Shown: piece after piece, positions 1 through 12,639 of the stretch | How the letters are laid out: each line of letters begins with the position of its first letter | Numbering within the stretch: the stretch's first letter is position 1 | Program-made: the position numbers and the translations under genes | The notes under the pieces: generated by a model | The model's database searches: none | The model's input: only the letters and a program-made list of their open reading frames with translations | Told to the model about the DNA's origin: nothing | Origin: Hoplostethus atlanticus | Taxonomy: Eukaryota; Chordata; Actinopteri; Trachichthyiformes; Trachichthyidae | Direction of reading: 5' to 3' | DNA length: 64,000 nucleotides | Assembly (NCBI GenBank): GCA_034670405.1 | Contig: JAXDDX010000005.1 | Coordinates: 4,841,001 to 4,905,000, forward strand

Positions 1-279
1 TGACGTATTTTATGTCATAGAACAAAACGTGAAAATCTCTTAAGCTTGTGTTAACGGACCTTATTTCAGGCATCTAACCAAAAACCCATTCAAAAAACCC
101 ATAGACTAAGAGACAAGGGAACCGGAAGTGCAAAAATGCTAACTCATTTCTGGGTTTTAGGACTCATTCCTGCACCACTCTACTGGAACCTGTTGAAACA
201 TTTCACAAAATGCATGAATGGTTTTTTTTTCTTATTCTTATTATTATCCTGTGTAGACTTTGAGAGTCTAAATGCTGCT

Positions 280-400
280 GCAGAGGCTTTTCCACCCTGA
301 CAAGAATAAAATTATGAACACTTTTTAATTTTTGAACATGGAAATGGTTACATTTAAAGATAGTGAATATTGCATATCGGCAAACACACACTGTAATTCT
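280..400 (-). mobile_element. MITE1 fragment, reverse
   Basis: Reverse-complement blocks seen are GCTTTTCCACCCTGACAAGA, TGGAAATGGTTACATTTAAA and GATAGTGAATATTGCATATC. Confidence 0.5.
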
Positions 401-2154
401 ACTACGCCATTTCTCCTGACAGTTTCACCCAAGGGCGTAGGTTTCATTTCACATTCTGGATCAAACCCTAAGAAGCAAATCACACTGACATACTATGGGC
501 ATAGTGGTAGGAAAAACTCCCATTTCCTTCCTCTTCATCGGCAAGGTTGAAACAGAAGATTTAAATTTGCATGAGCAAAGTCTGCAGGTGTGAGAGAGCG
601 TGAGGAGAATCATTGGTCAGTGTGAAATACAGTGCACTGCTAAACTGAAAAGGAGCTTCAAACAATGAGAGAAGGAATCCATTTAGAGGAGAAGTGGTGT
701 TTGTGCTCCTGACCAAAGCCAACCACTAAATGTAAGTGAGTAAAATACACTACATGTGTTTGAGGCAGAATTCATCCATTTCATAATATTGAGGGGGACA
801 CGGCCCCCAGTCCTTCCCCAAATCTGGTTCCACCAGAATATTCACCACAATCTTGCAAGCACAAAGACATCTTGCCATTTTCCAAAACAGGATGACTGAA
901 CGTGGCAGAATCTGGATAGATTTGATCAATTTTGTTACCCACTCTGCTAACAGTGGGGAGAATAAAAGATTGTGAAAGTGAAAGTGAAAGCAAAAGTGAA
1001 AACTAGCTTCAATCCAAATTTTCAGGGTTTTTTTTGGGTGGGGGGCGGTCATAGCGTGATTGCCAGCTGCACGGCACTAAGCAACGTCTTTCCCATGGTG
1101 CTGAGGGCAGAAGCTGCACCTCTGTGATGTTCACGCTGCCATTCCATCTCACAGAGGCCCAGGGGGACTTCATAATAGCAATGTGACACCCTGTCAGTCA
1201 ATCACGGCGCCAATACAGTAAACAGGAGAAGTCAGCCAGATTTGTCAGGGCACTGGGTAGTGGGAGAGAACCATTTGTATTCTCACCAAAGTGCAAGAGA
1301 TTTGGAGTAGATGAGGAAATGTGTTGCATGCATTCATTTGGATCATCGGTGGTGTGACAGAATCCCAGCAATCTCCTAGATAGTCCACATGTGAAGCTTT
1401 TCACTCAATACGGTGTCAAACTTAAAAGTATTCCATGAATTAAATGTGTTTTTAATCAGAATAACCACACAAATGTATTCAGTTCTGTGCAGGAACGAGC
1501 GAACGCAAGCGGGGAAGTGAGGAGGAATGCTGGAGGAGTTTTGGCAGCGGAGGTTTGAACGCCGCTCTCCCTTTTTCCCCCGGCGCGAGCCTCAGAAGTA
1601 CCCGTCAGGCAGAACTCGCAAACGATTTAGCAACACCGGCACTTCACTCTATAAACATCTCATTAAAATCAATTATGTCACTCCTGAATGAAATTAAAGC
1701 TAAACGCTTTAAAAGCCGCTTTTCCCTTGTGTCAGCCAATATGAGCATTACCCCAGACGCTGTCTATTTTTTCCACCTCATTGTCGCCTCCTCTCTCTCT
1801 CTCCTGTCTCATGCTGAGAGAGAGAGATTTATTAAATCTCCTAAACTCAGATTGATTTCAACACTTTTATGAATTGTTAAAACGCCCGGGCCTGATGTTG
1901 CGGCGGTAAAGGTCCACCCCCCCCCCCACCAACCATCTCATCAACATTGCCATGGAAACAAAGTGGCAAGAAATAGCTTTCCTCCAGGCTGGGGATCAGG
2001 TTATCACGTGAGTTTCCTGACTGTGGTATTCAATGGGGACTTGGCTGGTCCGTTCTGCAAAGAACAGAGCCTGGCAAGGCTGCAGATGAGGCAACCTGGG
2101 AATTAGGGTTTGAATAGCATTGGCTATCTACTTCAGTGTAAAGTATCAGCCTTC

Positions 2155-2426
2155 AACCCATATGTTGTGCTGATGTTCAATATCATTAAATTTGACCATT
2201 TTCATGCCAAAAAATGACAAGTACTCAGTACTTCCCCAGAATTGTATTCTTGCCTCTGAAACAGCAATTAGTCCATCATGGGACATAGATGAAGAATTTA
2301 CATTATTGAACATTTAAAGGAAACGTGCAATTAAACAAATTAAACAAATCTTGTTTCAGGTTTTACAGACTGATATCTGATATTTAATGAAAGGCCAATA
2401 TCGGCGGATATATTGATCCAACCCTA
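2155..2426 (+). mobile_element. MITE1 copy, left-truncated
   Basis: Shared blocks are TTCAATATCATTAAATTTGA, CATTTTCATGCC, CCAGAATTGTATTCTTG, CAGCAATTAGTCCATCATGG and GGCCAATATCGGCGG, ending TTGATCCAACCCTAC. Confidence 0.6.
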
Positions 2427-3504
2427 CTGGGAATACAAGGCAACAGTACAGTCAGTACAGCAACAATCAGGTCACTGTGCTTTGACCAGTGTAATTCTGA
2501 AGATGCTGGAACTCAAGTGGTGAGATGCATCATTCCCCCATCAGTTTCATCAGAATCTGATCAGTGGTGTCTGAGCTATTAAGGTTGATGGATGGACAAA
2601 CTAATGAATGAATGAAGGAATGGACAGCAATTCGTAGTCCCCCTCAATTTCATCATAGGGGACAGTGATGGATTTATTTCTAAATTCTCCCCAGAAAGGG
2701 AGGAGACAGGGCTAAATACGGCTTTCAGAATCCGGCCTCGTAATAACAGAAAAAAAGGGGAAGAAGGGGATTGGCGCTGTGGCATTTTTATGGGTGATTT
2801 TTAAGCGGCTAAGGATGGAGGCTGCAGCCGGAGCTCTGCTGGTCACGCAGAAACCCACAGTCACGGTGTTCTGGCTCTTTTGATTGAAACATAAACACCT
2901 TGAGAGGAGAGAGGGGGCACTGGGGAGCAGCCAGAGTGGGGAAAAAAGGCCTTAAAAAATCAGACCGACCGCCCAATGCCCACCACCACGCAACCATCCA
3001 CCCCCACCGGCAACAAACAAACCACTCACACACTGCTTAAGACCCTGAGAAGCCTACTCTCTGCTCACTACTAACTAAAGGGATTAAAAAGTGAGCATTT
3101 AGATACTCTGTTGTGTCTCTCAGAGGCCTTGGTCATAGGTCACTCACTGCCATCAGCTATTCTCAGCACTGTATACACAAGCTGTGCTGATACATCATAT
3201 ATTATTTGAACCGGATAACACCAATATTTTAGTATCCTCGTGTGTCAGTAGGGGCAGATATAGCTAAAATGAGTCACTGTTCATATCCATGTGTATTCTG
3301 ATTTAGTGAATAACAGGCAGTGGAGACATAGAACTGTCGACCTCCACCGTTATGACCTTCCTAGGTAGTCAGTAGTCAGAATCACTATATATTCCAGGCA
3401 GAACCACAGCAGATTGTCTTTCACTTTGGAGACCCACACATGAGTGCTTGGTCGATTAAAGTTTACCATTGACCTGCTGTCCATCTCTCTGCTTCATTCC
3501 AACT

Positions 3505-4195
3505 ACAGCAGTTTTATCACAAGTCTCCAAGGAACCATGACTGGTGCCACCGTGGAGGTCAACTGGAGAATTGCCTGTGTGCAGAAATACATAAACAGGC
3601 TAGAAAAAGGGGGCTAGCTGAGTGATTGCTGTGGTGTGTAAAAGTGAATAGTGTGATGAGGTAGATTTGTCTCCAAATGTAGGTTACTGTGACTCAGTAA
3701 ACTGTCTTGTCTCCAGCCCTAGTCTCTACTCCAAAACACGCTGAGTTGTAGCTTGAGAAGAGTCAGTTAACCTGAACAAACTGTTAGCTAGCTAACTAGC
3801 CAGCAGGCTAATTTAGCACAGCAACTGATGTTAATATTAACATGTAACTCTAGCGGCTACTAACGCTAACATTTGCTTTTAGTGGATACAATAGATATGA
3901 GAGACATGTGTTAACTACAAGACAGTATTGGTTAGCTGCTAGCTAACAGGTTGACATTGTCACACAAAGTCAATCAAATAATTGGGGAAATGATCAGTTC
4001 CCAGTCAAAGACAACACTAAAATTAACCATGTCTATTGAATTATTTTGAGAAAGCCAAATTGTACATTTATCAACGCAAATACTGTATCTGTTTACAACC
4101 ACTGTTGTCAAGAGCTGAGGACCTCCAATATGGCCACCAGAGGGTGCATTATGTCACCTCAAAGCCTCATTTGGCAAAGCAACCAATGTTAATGT
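3505..4195. repeat. Interspersed repeat family D, copy 1
   Basis: It shares with 37690-38312 the blocks GTGGAGGTCAACTGGAGAAT, TAAACTGTCTTGTCTCCAGC, ACACGCTGAGTTGTAGCTTG, TAACTAGCCAGCAGGCTAAT and AGCTGAGGACCTCCAATATGG. The pair diverges by substitutions and small indels. No coding frame is shared and the family is not identified. Confidence 0.7.
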
Positions 4196-4264
4196 TAAGA
4201 AGCAGCCAGTAAGGCTAACTTCTACTAGATAGATTAGCCATACTTGAGTCTAGAAATAGGGAGA

Positions 4265-4586
4265 TTTTCTAAACCTTTGAGGTCTTCCTCAGGAAATACT
4301 GAATTACTAAATACTGAGTCAGACTGTAAAAGGATCTGAAACAGCATTTAGACAATCATGGGACACTAAAGCTCCACTGAAATTATTTTAGGTGGGTCAG
4401 CAGCTCCCTAAGGCAAGGTGCGAAGCAGGTTTCATTGCAGGTTTTAAAGACTGCCAAAATCCTCTCACACCATACTGGAATGATTTTCTCTAGTCAGACA
4501 CAATAATAATAATAATAATAATTAAATCATATTCACTAGCTGTGATCAAATGACAAGGGCAAACCAATATGTCAGTCTACCCCTAC
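4265..4586 (+). mobile_element. MITE1 copy
   Basis: It contains CTGAAACAGCATTTAGAC, AATCATGGGACACTAAAG, GGTTTCATTGCAGGTTTTA, an ATA triplet expansion (4503-4522) where other copies have AATAATAAAAA, and the end ATGTCAGTCTACCCCTA. Confidence 0.6.
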
Positions 4587-5104
4587 TTTATAAGGTGAGG
4601 TGTGAGTATCAGATTTGAAGGACAGTGAATCTGTGATTCGACTGACGTGTTTTGTGAAAGGCTTACAGACAATGTGCAGTAGAAGATGAGGAGTCCATGC
4701 ACAGATCCCCTTAGCTTTTACTGTACAGGCCATTTAATCGACGCCACCGCTGCCCAAATGCTTTGATTAGCAAGAACAAAGTGACTGTCTGATGAATGAG
4801 AGCCAGTCCCATACACACACAGCCCAGAGGAGCTGCCTTAACCCATGCATCTGTGCTGGTAGTGAAGTATTAAATGGATGAGTCACAGCTATACAGTAGA
4901 ACAGGTTGCTAGGAGGAATGACTTACACACTCTAAGGCAAGCAGCAACACAAATGTGAACAGACAGACACACTCAATATACAAGCCAAAGCAAATACTGC
5001 AGAGCCATGTTGACTGGAGAAACACTGGAGAAATCCCACTTCTAGGAAGAGATGTACTGTATAATACATACACTTATTTAGAGTGTGTGGTCTCACAAAT
5101 GCAT

Positions 5105-5105
<1 letters not shown>

Positions 5106-5158
<53 letters not shown>
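5106..5158. repeat. CA dinucleotide microsatellite
   Basis: Uninterrupted run of 53 bases. Confidence 0.95.
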
Positions 5159-5162
<4 letters not shown>

Positions 5163-5914
5163 AGATATACAAGACCTGGGTTGTGAATTGTGACCAAAAC
5201 GTCCTAAAGTCGTTTTGGCAGATATGTATTTTCAATAAAACAAGATGTTGACATAAGTAGTCAAAGACAGAATAGATTAACTAATTAAAATTGGCCAGTC
5301 AATATAGAATATTGACAGAATCAGCCATAATTAGAAAAAATAAGAAATAAAAAAATAGAAAAGTGTATATATGTATGAAAAATATTATGCAGAGAAATCT
5401 GTCAATATATATATATATATATGCGGGGCCAAACAAGAAATATTTATCGAACTTTGATATACAGTATATACATCGAATTTGATATACTGTATATACAATG
5501 AACTTTGATATATATACATAGCATTTGATATATGACAGCCGCAACAGTTGGTGTCCTGGAGCAAGCGATCGCTATAGTTCCTAGAAAACTATTGTCATTT
5601 AACAGCGATTGCACAAGCTCCCTCACATTCTCAGCCATTCCGCTCCACTATAAAAAAATATGCATCCGTCACATTGGTGTTGAAAAGATGGCTAGTTCAA
5701 TGCCTGATCGAAACACAATGTTCAAAGTAGCCAATAAATTCATAATATAAATATATCAAATTTCCCTTGAACTTTCAGCCATTAACTTTACTGTCAAAAG
5801 ATAATTTAACTTTCAGATCACTCACGGTGGTGCTGAATAGCTGGCCAGTTCACTGCCTGATCGAAATTTAAAGTCCAATATGTATCGGATTTGATATGTA
5901 TATTCTGTGCGAAA

Positions 5915-6075
5915 ATGTATATTCTGGGGGAAAACACTGAATACTGGTCATTTTTAAGCATGATAATGGTCAAATTTAAAAATACTGAATATCAGCACAA
6001 AATGTCGGCAGCTTGAATCCAAAAATATTGGTTTTGGTGTCAGCCTTCAAAAAACAATATTAGTGTCGCCTTATG
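5915..6075 (-). mobile_element. MITE1 fragment, reverse
   Basis: Blocks are GGGGGAAAACACTGAATAC, AAGCATGATAATGGTCAAAT, TGAATATCAGCACAAAATG and GTCAGCCTTCAAAAAACAAT, in reverse order relative to the plus copies. Confidence 0.6.
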
Positions 6076-6784
6076 TTTGTGTGCAAATATTGATCTAAAC
6101 AAGCCCCCAGAGTTGTTAGGATTGTTAGGATTATTTTTTTTTACAATAACAAATCAAGTCACAGTGCCTCTCTAGAAAGCGAAAATAATGAGTGAGGAAA
6201 ACTGAGTACATGCAGAAGCAGGGCCCGGTTTCATTAGTCACTTTAATAGGCCCTCCTCAACCTCCGCTTGCTGCTTAAGTCTGCCCTCCTCTACAGAGTT
6301 GTTCACTCATTCCCTTGGCCTTCAGAGCGCTGATCTTAGAAACTTCACTTGAGTTATCAGAGCAAGGGAACAGCGATCGAGATGGCAGCGGGGATCCCCC
6401 CAAAGGGAAGCGCCGTGTGAAAATGTGTAATGAAACCGGGGGCCCAGATGTACTATGCAACATCTGACAGTTTTTATCTGCTAATGAATGGCTGATAAAA
6501 GTTTTCTTGTTCAGTAAGTGCTGTGGAGCCAGTATTGTGCCCAAAATGACTGGAACGTGGCTGTGCATACAAATCCTCATTAGTATTATCAGGAAACCTC
6601 TGCTTAGTTTTTTCCTTCATGCAAAAATTAAGCAGAAACAAAGCACATTTTCATCACAAACAAACTATTACAAATGGTCAGATGGTCTTCAAGCTAGTCC
6701 TGTCCAAGTAAAATATATCAAGTAGAGAATGCCATTGCAGGCACAGTGTGACCTTGAGGTTAAAAGGGTTGACTTGTTTGTTGA

Positions 6785-7516
6785 CATGTTTCAGAGCCTT
6801 TTCTACCCTGACAAGAATACAATTCTGAGGGGAACACTGAATACGTGTTTGAATTTTTAAGCATGGCAATGGTCAGATTTAAATGTGTTACGTGTAGCAT
6901 ATTACATCAATAAGTCATTACCATGTTACATTTTAGACATTAGATGAAACCATCTACAAGAAGATTGGCAGGCTCTACCGGCCTCTACATTGCATTTTAC
7001 ATTGTGTGACTTGGTTTTGAAATCTGCTGCGTTGCTTTACGGCACAAAGGAACATTGCTTTAACGCACAAAACAGGAAGAGGGAGCTGTTTTAGAGGGAG
7101 CTAAGGCTTTCAGACTTTCTGGCAACAGGAAATGGTGGAAGGAGTGAAATGCTGATCTCTTCATGTTTATCTTATTCAGCAAAAACTGTGAAGTGACTGA
7201 AGAAGCTCAGGAAAACCAGGAAACAACAGGGTTTATGGGAAATGTAGTCTTAAACAGTAAGGAGTATAGCATTAACACTGATGTGAGATAGAAGCTACCA
7301 GTCATTTCCACAATGGTCTAATTTGTTGACAGTAATTATATCATCACAATGAATTTGACAATTTATGCTGATATTCATTATCTTTAAAGGTGCTACGTGT
7401 ATAGCACCTTTAAAGATAATGAATATCAGCACACAGTATCGGCAGATTCAATGCAAAATATCGGTAGCAATATCAGCCCTGAAAAACCCATATCAATCAA
7501 AGCCTAGTACAGGTGT
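6785..7516 (-). mobile_element. MITE1 reverse copy split by an insertion at TTTAAA
   Basis: The first part (6785-6883) ends GGCAATGGTCAGATTTAAA; the second (7409-7516) resumes TTTAAAGATAATGAATATCA. In uninterrupted reverse copies the two are contiguous. The inserted segment of about 530 bases carries a different family (CTACCGGCCTCTACATTGC) and is bounded by TTTAAA on both sides. Confidence 0.65.
7366..7431. repeat. Perfect 30-bp inverted repeat with 6-base loop
   Basis: The arm at 7366-7395 (TGCTGATATTCATTATCTTT continuing AAAGGTGCTA) is the exact reverse complement of 7402-7431, separated by CGTGTA. It spans the junction of the inserted segment with the MITE1 remnant, so one arm contains MITE1 sequence in the opposite orientation to the host copy. 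Confidence 0.9.
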
Positions 7517-8656
7517 AGATCAGTGTAGATCAGTGTTTGACACCTGCATGACCGGCCTGAATTTGCCTCTTGACGACCACAGTGCTGTGAGACAAACACG
7601 AGACAAGAAACCTCATGACACCATGAGCCACATATCTACTTATTTCCCTTTTTTATTCGTATTTTTTCAACGGCATTAGTTTAAAATAAACACAAGCTGG
7701 AAAAAAAAAAACAGCGAGACCGATCCTTCTACCCGACATCACCGGCAACGCCATTAAAGAGACGAAAGTGACAGCGAGAGGGAGAAGAAAGAGCATGTCA
7801 CTTATTCCCTCCATTAGCTTCATTAGCGCGGGAGGATGAGGCAGATTAAGACTGCAGTGGGTTGGATGATGATGCGACTTGGCAGGGTTATCTGTTATTT
7901 CAGGCCCGGTCGTTTCTGCGCCTCTTTTGGGCTGGGCTATAATGCGATGTGATGCCCCGCGCCCTCAGGGGCCACGCTGCTGTTCCTACCAGCCTCTCTG
8001 ATTAAAATCTGTTCTCACCAGCCAGGCTCAACGGCCTACAGCATGGATGTCCTCACTCGCCCCTCTCACTTGCATCTGAACCTGCAAAACCCCCCCTCAA
8101 CTGAACGCCCCTCACTGTGCAACTTTCACTTGGGCATCAAGGGACGTCAGGTCAGACACATCACTCCTCTATAGCTGCACACTATCAAACTACAGCGTAG
8201 TAAAAAATCCTTTGCTACAAATCACGTCTGTTCTTTATTGAGTAGTATCTAAGTAATGAAAGTAAGCAAAACTTTAAAATTATTGTGAAAATGTAACTTT
8301 AACTTTTAGACTCTTAGCTGCGATATTTCACATCATTCCCATAATCCTCTTTGCATGCAAATGACTTTTGATAACACCCGATGGGCGAAAACAAACTTCT
8401 GGGTTCTTCATCTATTAGTTTACATGAACTGTTGCCATGGAGTGATGTATGGTGATTTGTATATGTGTATTTATATATACATATATAAATAGCTACATCT
8501 TTTTCTGATTCTATTGTTTTCTTTCACTCCCCAACACACCATCTTTTATTCTCACGTGATTAAATCTATACAGTTTTTGTCCCGTTCTACCATCCAAGAT
8601 TGTGGTGCATATTCTGGTGAAATTGTCAGGAAAAGTGACTGGGGAGGCTTACGGTA

Positions 8657-8658
<2 letters not shown>

Positions 8659-8697
<39 letters not shown>
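8659..8697. repeat. GT dinucleotide microsatellite
   Basis: Uninterrupted run of 39 bases abutting a MITE1 left end. Confidence 0.95.
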
Positions 8698-8699
<2 letters not shown>

Positions 8700-8700
8700 C

Positions 8701-9145
8701 TAGTTTTTGACCGATATGGGTTTTTGAAGACTGATACTGATATTCTTTTGAATTGAAGCTGCTGGCAGATGATATTTTGTGGCAGTATTCAATATCTTTA
8801 AATATGGGCTTTGTCATGCCAAACAAATCTTTAAGAAATGACAATGAATGAGAATAACAATAAAAATAACAATAAGACACTGTGACACAACTGTTGCTAA
8901 AGACTATATAGAGTGGGATCTCCAGTACCCGACACATTTTATGCTTTTATTTTGAAGGTCACACGCCGTACTTCCGGTCTAATAAAAATAAATTCAGGTT
9001 ACAGGCTTCAAATATTGATCAAATCTACAATCAATATGTATTCAAATAAAGTGCATCATATCCATCATATCAGAGGTGAATGACACTGACTGGACCAGTT
9101 TTTAATAAAAGGCCAATATTGGCGCCATCTATCAGTCGGACCCTA
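8701..9145 (+). mobile_element. MITE1 copy
   Basis: It starts TAGTTTTTGACCGATATGGG and ends ATCTATCAGTCGGACCCTA. It has the AAGCTGCTGGCAGATGATATT and TTTAATAAAAGGCCAATATT blocks. A GT microsatellite abuts its left end (8659-8697). Confidence 0.68.
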
Positions 9146-9782
9146 GTGCGTACTCGATATTCATATGCATCACAGCCAGTGCCATCTCCCTGCCCCAAGT
9201 CCGTCCAATTCCAGTGCTATTTTTTTGTCTTTATTCTCCTCTCCAAAGCTCCTAGTTCCCAAGCCAATAACACAGGGACTGTTACTGATATCTAAGTAAA
9301 CTTTAATAAAGCGCCTTTAAGGGGCTAAATGAATCATAAAATTGCCTTGACTGTGGAACGTTATTGTGAGCCAGGGTGTTGAGTAACGAGTTTGTCACAG
9401 CTCTGTGGCAGCTTAAGGGGCAACTGAAGGTGACAGAGAGGCCGAAGCAAACACTTCTACTAGAGCTGTCAATCACTCCGGCGAGTGCGGCTGAATTGCA
9501 TTCTGGGACGGTCACAGTTGTGGAAGGAGACATGGGTGTCAAACTACACAGGGTCACACGCGTCTCCCCGGGGAGTTTCTCCACATAACAAGGCAATACT
9601 AATGCCACTAATTGGTGCTTAAATTATCTATGTGTGCTCATTGGGTGACTGGATTTTTGCCTTTATACAGAAGTTCTATACTCAATGTGACCATTTTATT
9701 ATTTACACAAACAGCTCTTTCTTACAGATATTGAGTCACTTATAAATAAAGCATGAGGATAAAGCTTGAAGAGGAGAGTTTT

Positions 9783-10722
9783 ACTGCTTCCCAACCTTTT
9801 CCGACTTACGGCCCTCTTGAAAATCTCAAAAGTGCTTGCGGCCCACACATCCGACCACAAATAATACTAGACAAACAGTGCGTTCTCAGAACACATTAAT
9901 TTAACAATGAAAGCAGCTATCCGTCAGCACCACATAGCAAACGAGCACGGAAAGTGAGGGGCAGCCCTGTGACATGAAAGAAAAGTCTCACAAATCAACC
10001 ATAATAACGCAAATATAAAAACGGAACCCTCGTATAGTGAATTTCATCCGACAGGCGTAAAATTGACAGGCGCCGTTCAGCACGGAGCCTACTTGGCAAA
10101 CTAGAAAGATTTCAGTATAAAATGCACCCATTCAATAAAAGCCTAAAGCCTAAAGTGCATACATTCAACACAATACAAAACAAAAAATACATCACAGACG
10201 CTGTAAATCCGGCATGTAGAACTAGCCAGACTACAATTATTTCGACACAAGCCAAAATACATCATTTCAATTCAAGACGAAATTTAATAATTTCAACAAA
10301 TTGCACTTTTCAAACTCACGGCACCTTATCATCAAGCTGCAGTCTGTCCAACAATAAAACAGTGTCGACTCACCTACTGAGAAGGCTGTTGCTGCATGGC
10401 AGTGTTCCTGATGCTAGCCACCTTTCCATTTTGACTTGCAAGTGTTTGGCGCTAACTGATAAACACACTTTATATGCTTCTAAAAATGCACAGGTGCACA
10501 TTGATTGCTGTCCGTCAATGTAGCCCACCATAAGTTCCCGTCTATCGGTTTGTTGGTGATTATGCAATTTCAAAGGTTTTCAAAGAAAAATACAATGAAA
10601 TTATTTTTTAACCATTTTTAAAAAATCTATATATTATTTGAATTTTACATCTAGTGTTTTGCCAATGATGCGTCGGCCCACTTGCACTACCTTTGGGGCC
10701 ACAGGTTGGGAAAGGCTGGTCT
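9783..10722. mobile_element. hAT-type non-autonomous element, 940 bp
   Basis: The left end reads ACTGCTTCCCAACCTTTTCC and the right end on the opposite strand reads AGACCAGCCTTTCCCAACC, a degraded inverted repeat around the TTCCCAACC core known from hAT transposons. The 8-bp sequence AGAGTTTT occurs immediately outside both ends (9775-9782 and 10723-10730). The interior is AT-rich; its longest open frame (10122-10523, 133 residues) has no transposase motifs and no recognised similarity, so I treat it as chance. Confidence 0.78.
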
Positions 10723-10734
10723 AGAGTTTTTCAA

Positions 10735-11410
10735 GAATCCAGTTGGCCAAAACGCCTCGTTGATGAGAAAGGACAGAGGAGAATGGCATGACCAGATCAA
10801 GACAATAACAAATACACACCTCAGTACAACAGTGATGTGCAGAAAGGGCAACTGAAACCACAGAAAACACAACTGGTCCGCCCTTGAGGTGAATGGGCCA
10901 TAGCAGCCGAAGACCATGCCGGTTTGCGCTCCTGTCAGCTAGTGGACACATGATCACCAAAACTGGATGATTGAAGAGTGGAAAAATGTCCAATGAACAC
11001 TGGTTTCTGCTGTGACATGCTGATGGCAGGTTAACGGCATGAATCCATCCTGCCTGGTGTCAAGAGTGCAGGCTGGGGGCGGTTTTCTTTGCTCATGTTT
11101 GGCTCTTGCTGAACAGGTGCCAATCTACCCTTTGTCAAATGGAAATGTCTGGCAATATAAATATGGTTCCAGGAACTTGACAGTGTCTTCAGTTCAGGCC
11201 CGATCTCAACCTCGTAGAGATGTTTTGGATGAGGTGGAACAGGATGTTAGCAGCACAAAAAATCTGCAGGAACTGAGTGAAGCTATGGAGGTCAGCATGG
11301 ACCAAGATCCCTGTGAAATGTTTCCAGCAGCTTGTTGAACCAAGACCTCCAAGGCTTCAGGCTCTTCTGGAAGATACCCCAGTACTACTTAGGGGTACCT
11401 AATAAAGTAC
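10735..11410 (+). pseudogene. Decayed Tc1-like DNA transposon relic
   Basis: The stretch holds broken open frames whose translations resemble the C-terminal half of fish Tc1/mariner-type transposase: an early AACGCCTCGTTGATGAGAAAGG segment, GGTTCCAGGAACTTGACAGTG, a GGATGAGGTGGAACAGGATG segment, and a final ACCTAATAAAGTAC tail matching the usual 3' end of a very common fish element. The 99-residue frame at 11039-11338 is one surviving piece. Stops and frameshifts make it a relic. The family assignment is from memory of these sequences, with moderate certainty. Confidence 0.5.
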
Positions 11411-11429
11411 ACAATTCTTTGGACTTTCT

Positions 11430-11506
11430 TTATAATTAAAGACATTGAATATCACCACAAGACATAGGCTACTGCAGTTTCAACCCCAAATTATCAATAT
11501 CAGTAT
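11430..11506 (-). mobile_element. MITE1 fragment, reverse
   Basis: Short remnant with AATTAAAGACATTGAATATC and ATCAATATCAGTATGG in the reverse family order. Confidence 0.4.
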
Positions 11507-12639
11507 GGTCCTTTATACATTATGAAATCTCATAGCAAACAAAACATTTTAGAAAATCACAGAGCAGACTGAGATGGGTGCAGAGCGGACTGCCTCGAGG
11601 CACTTGTTTATTTCTGCAACTCTGCCTGCGGCTGGATTCCAGATGGGTTTTCTACTCTTTCACTTCACAGAGCTCAAATGTTTTCTCCAAAATCTTTCCC
11701 ATGGCAACCACTTTTCTCTTCAAAACTGCCTCCGATGACCGCTCCCTTCAAATAGAGAAAGCTCTGTTAAATTAAACACAATTTTTTATCGAGGAGATAA
11801 AGCGTCGAGAAGAAAAAAAAGAACCAGGAACCAACAATAGAAAAAAGGAGGGGGGGTGACAACGCCTCGCCAGTTGTGCCGTAGAGTTGTGTCACAATAA
11901 TGTGCCTCAATAGGAGAGGAAATTGACTGTGTAAAGCCGAAGCATTATTATGGCTGGCTTTCCTTTGTAATGACAATACGTGTCTCTCCACATCCCATCA
12001 GTGTACATGCCCTAAAATGACGCCAGGAAATGAGTCCTGAAGAGCACTGCTGGCTGCCAGTGAGAGTGATAGAGATGACAACTGGTGGATGGCTGCGAGC
12101 TATTAACACACCGAGCAAGGCCGGGCGCGAGCGACGCGTCGGGACACTTGTCAGGAATCGGGACGCGGAAGGCGAGAGTTCATTGGATTTAAGGCACAAC
12201 TGCAAAATGGCAAACATGATCATATCAGTAACACGCCCGAAACAGATTATCATTGCGTTGAACGAGCGAAGACATCGATAGTTAAAGGCTCTGAGAGAAA
12301 ACCGGAATCATGATTCTGCCGACCAGCTGCTATATCAATCTCCTGCCATCTCTTCTGAGCTGTAATGACTATGCAACAATAGAGGTAACAGTAGTGGTCC
12401 GCTGGCTTTTCTCTTCACTTTTGTTATTGCATTACTGCAATTCCCCCGATAACGCCAAATCTGAAATGCCCATCAGTTTATTCCGACACAATATAAGTGT
12501 TACATATGGAGCCATTCTTCACACGTCTCACTGGAATCCAGTCAAAAACTTTTCTTCTCACTACCTGAAAAAAACAAAAAGATCTTGCAAAGTGAAGAAT
12601 TAACATTGTCTACAGTTTAAGTATATGCAAGTAACGATG

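Noticed and set aside
4932-5251. Open frames through CA/GT repeats (also near 8.6, 17.4, 29.6 and 63.1 kb)
   Set aside because: They encode Thr-His or Cys-Val repeats from dinucleotide microsatellites and are not genes.
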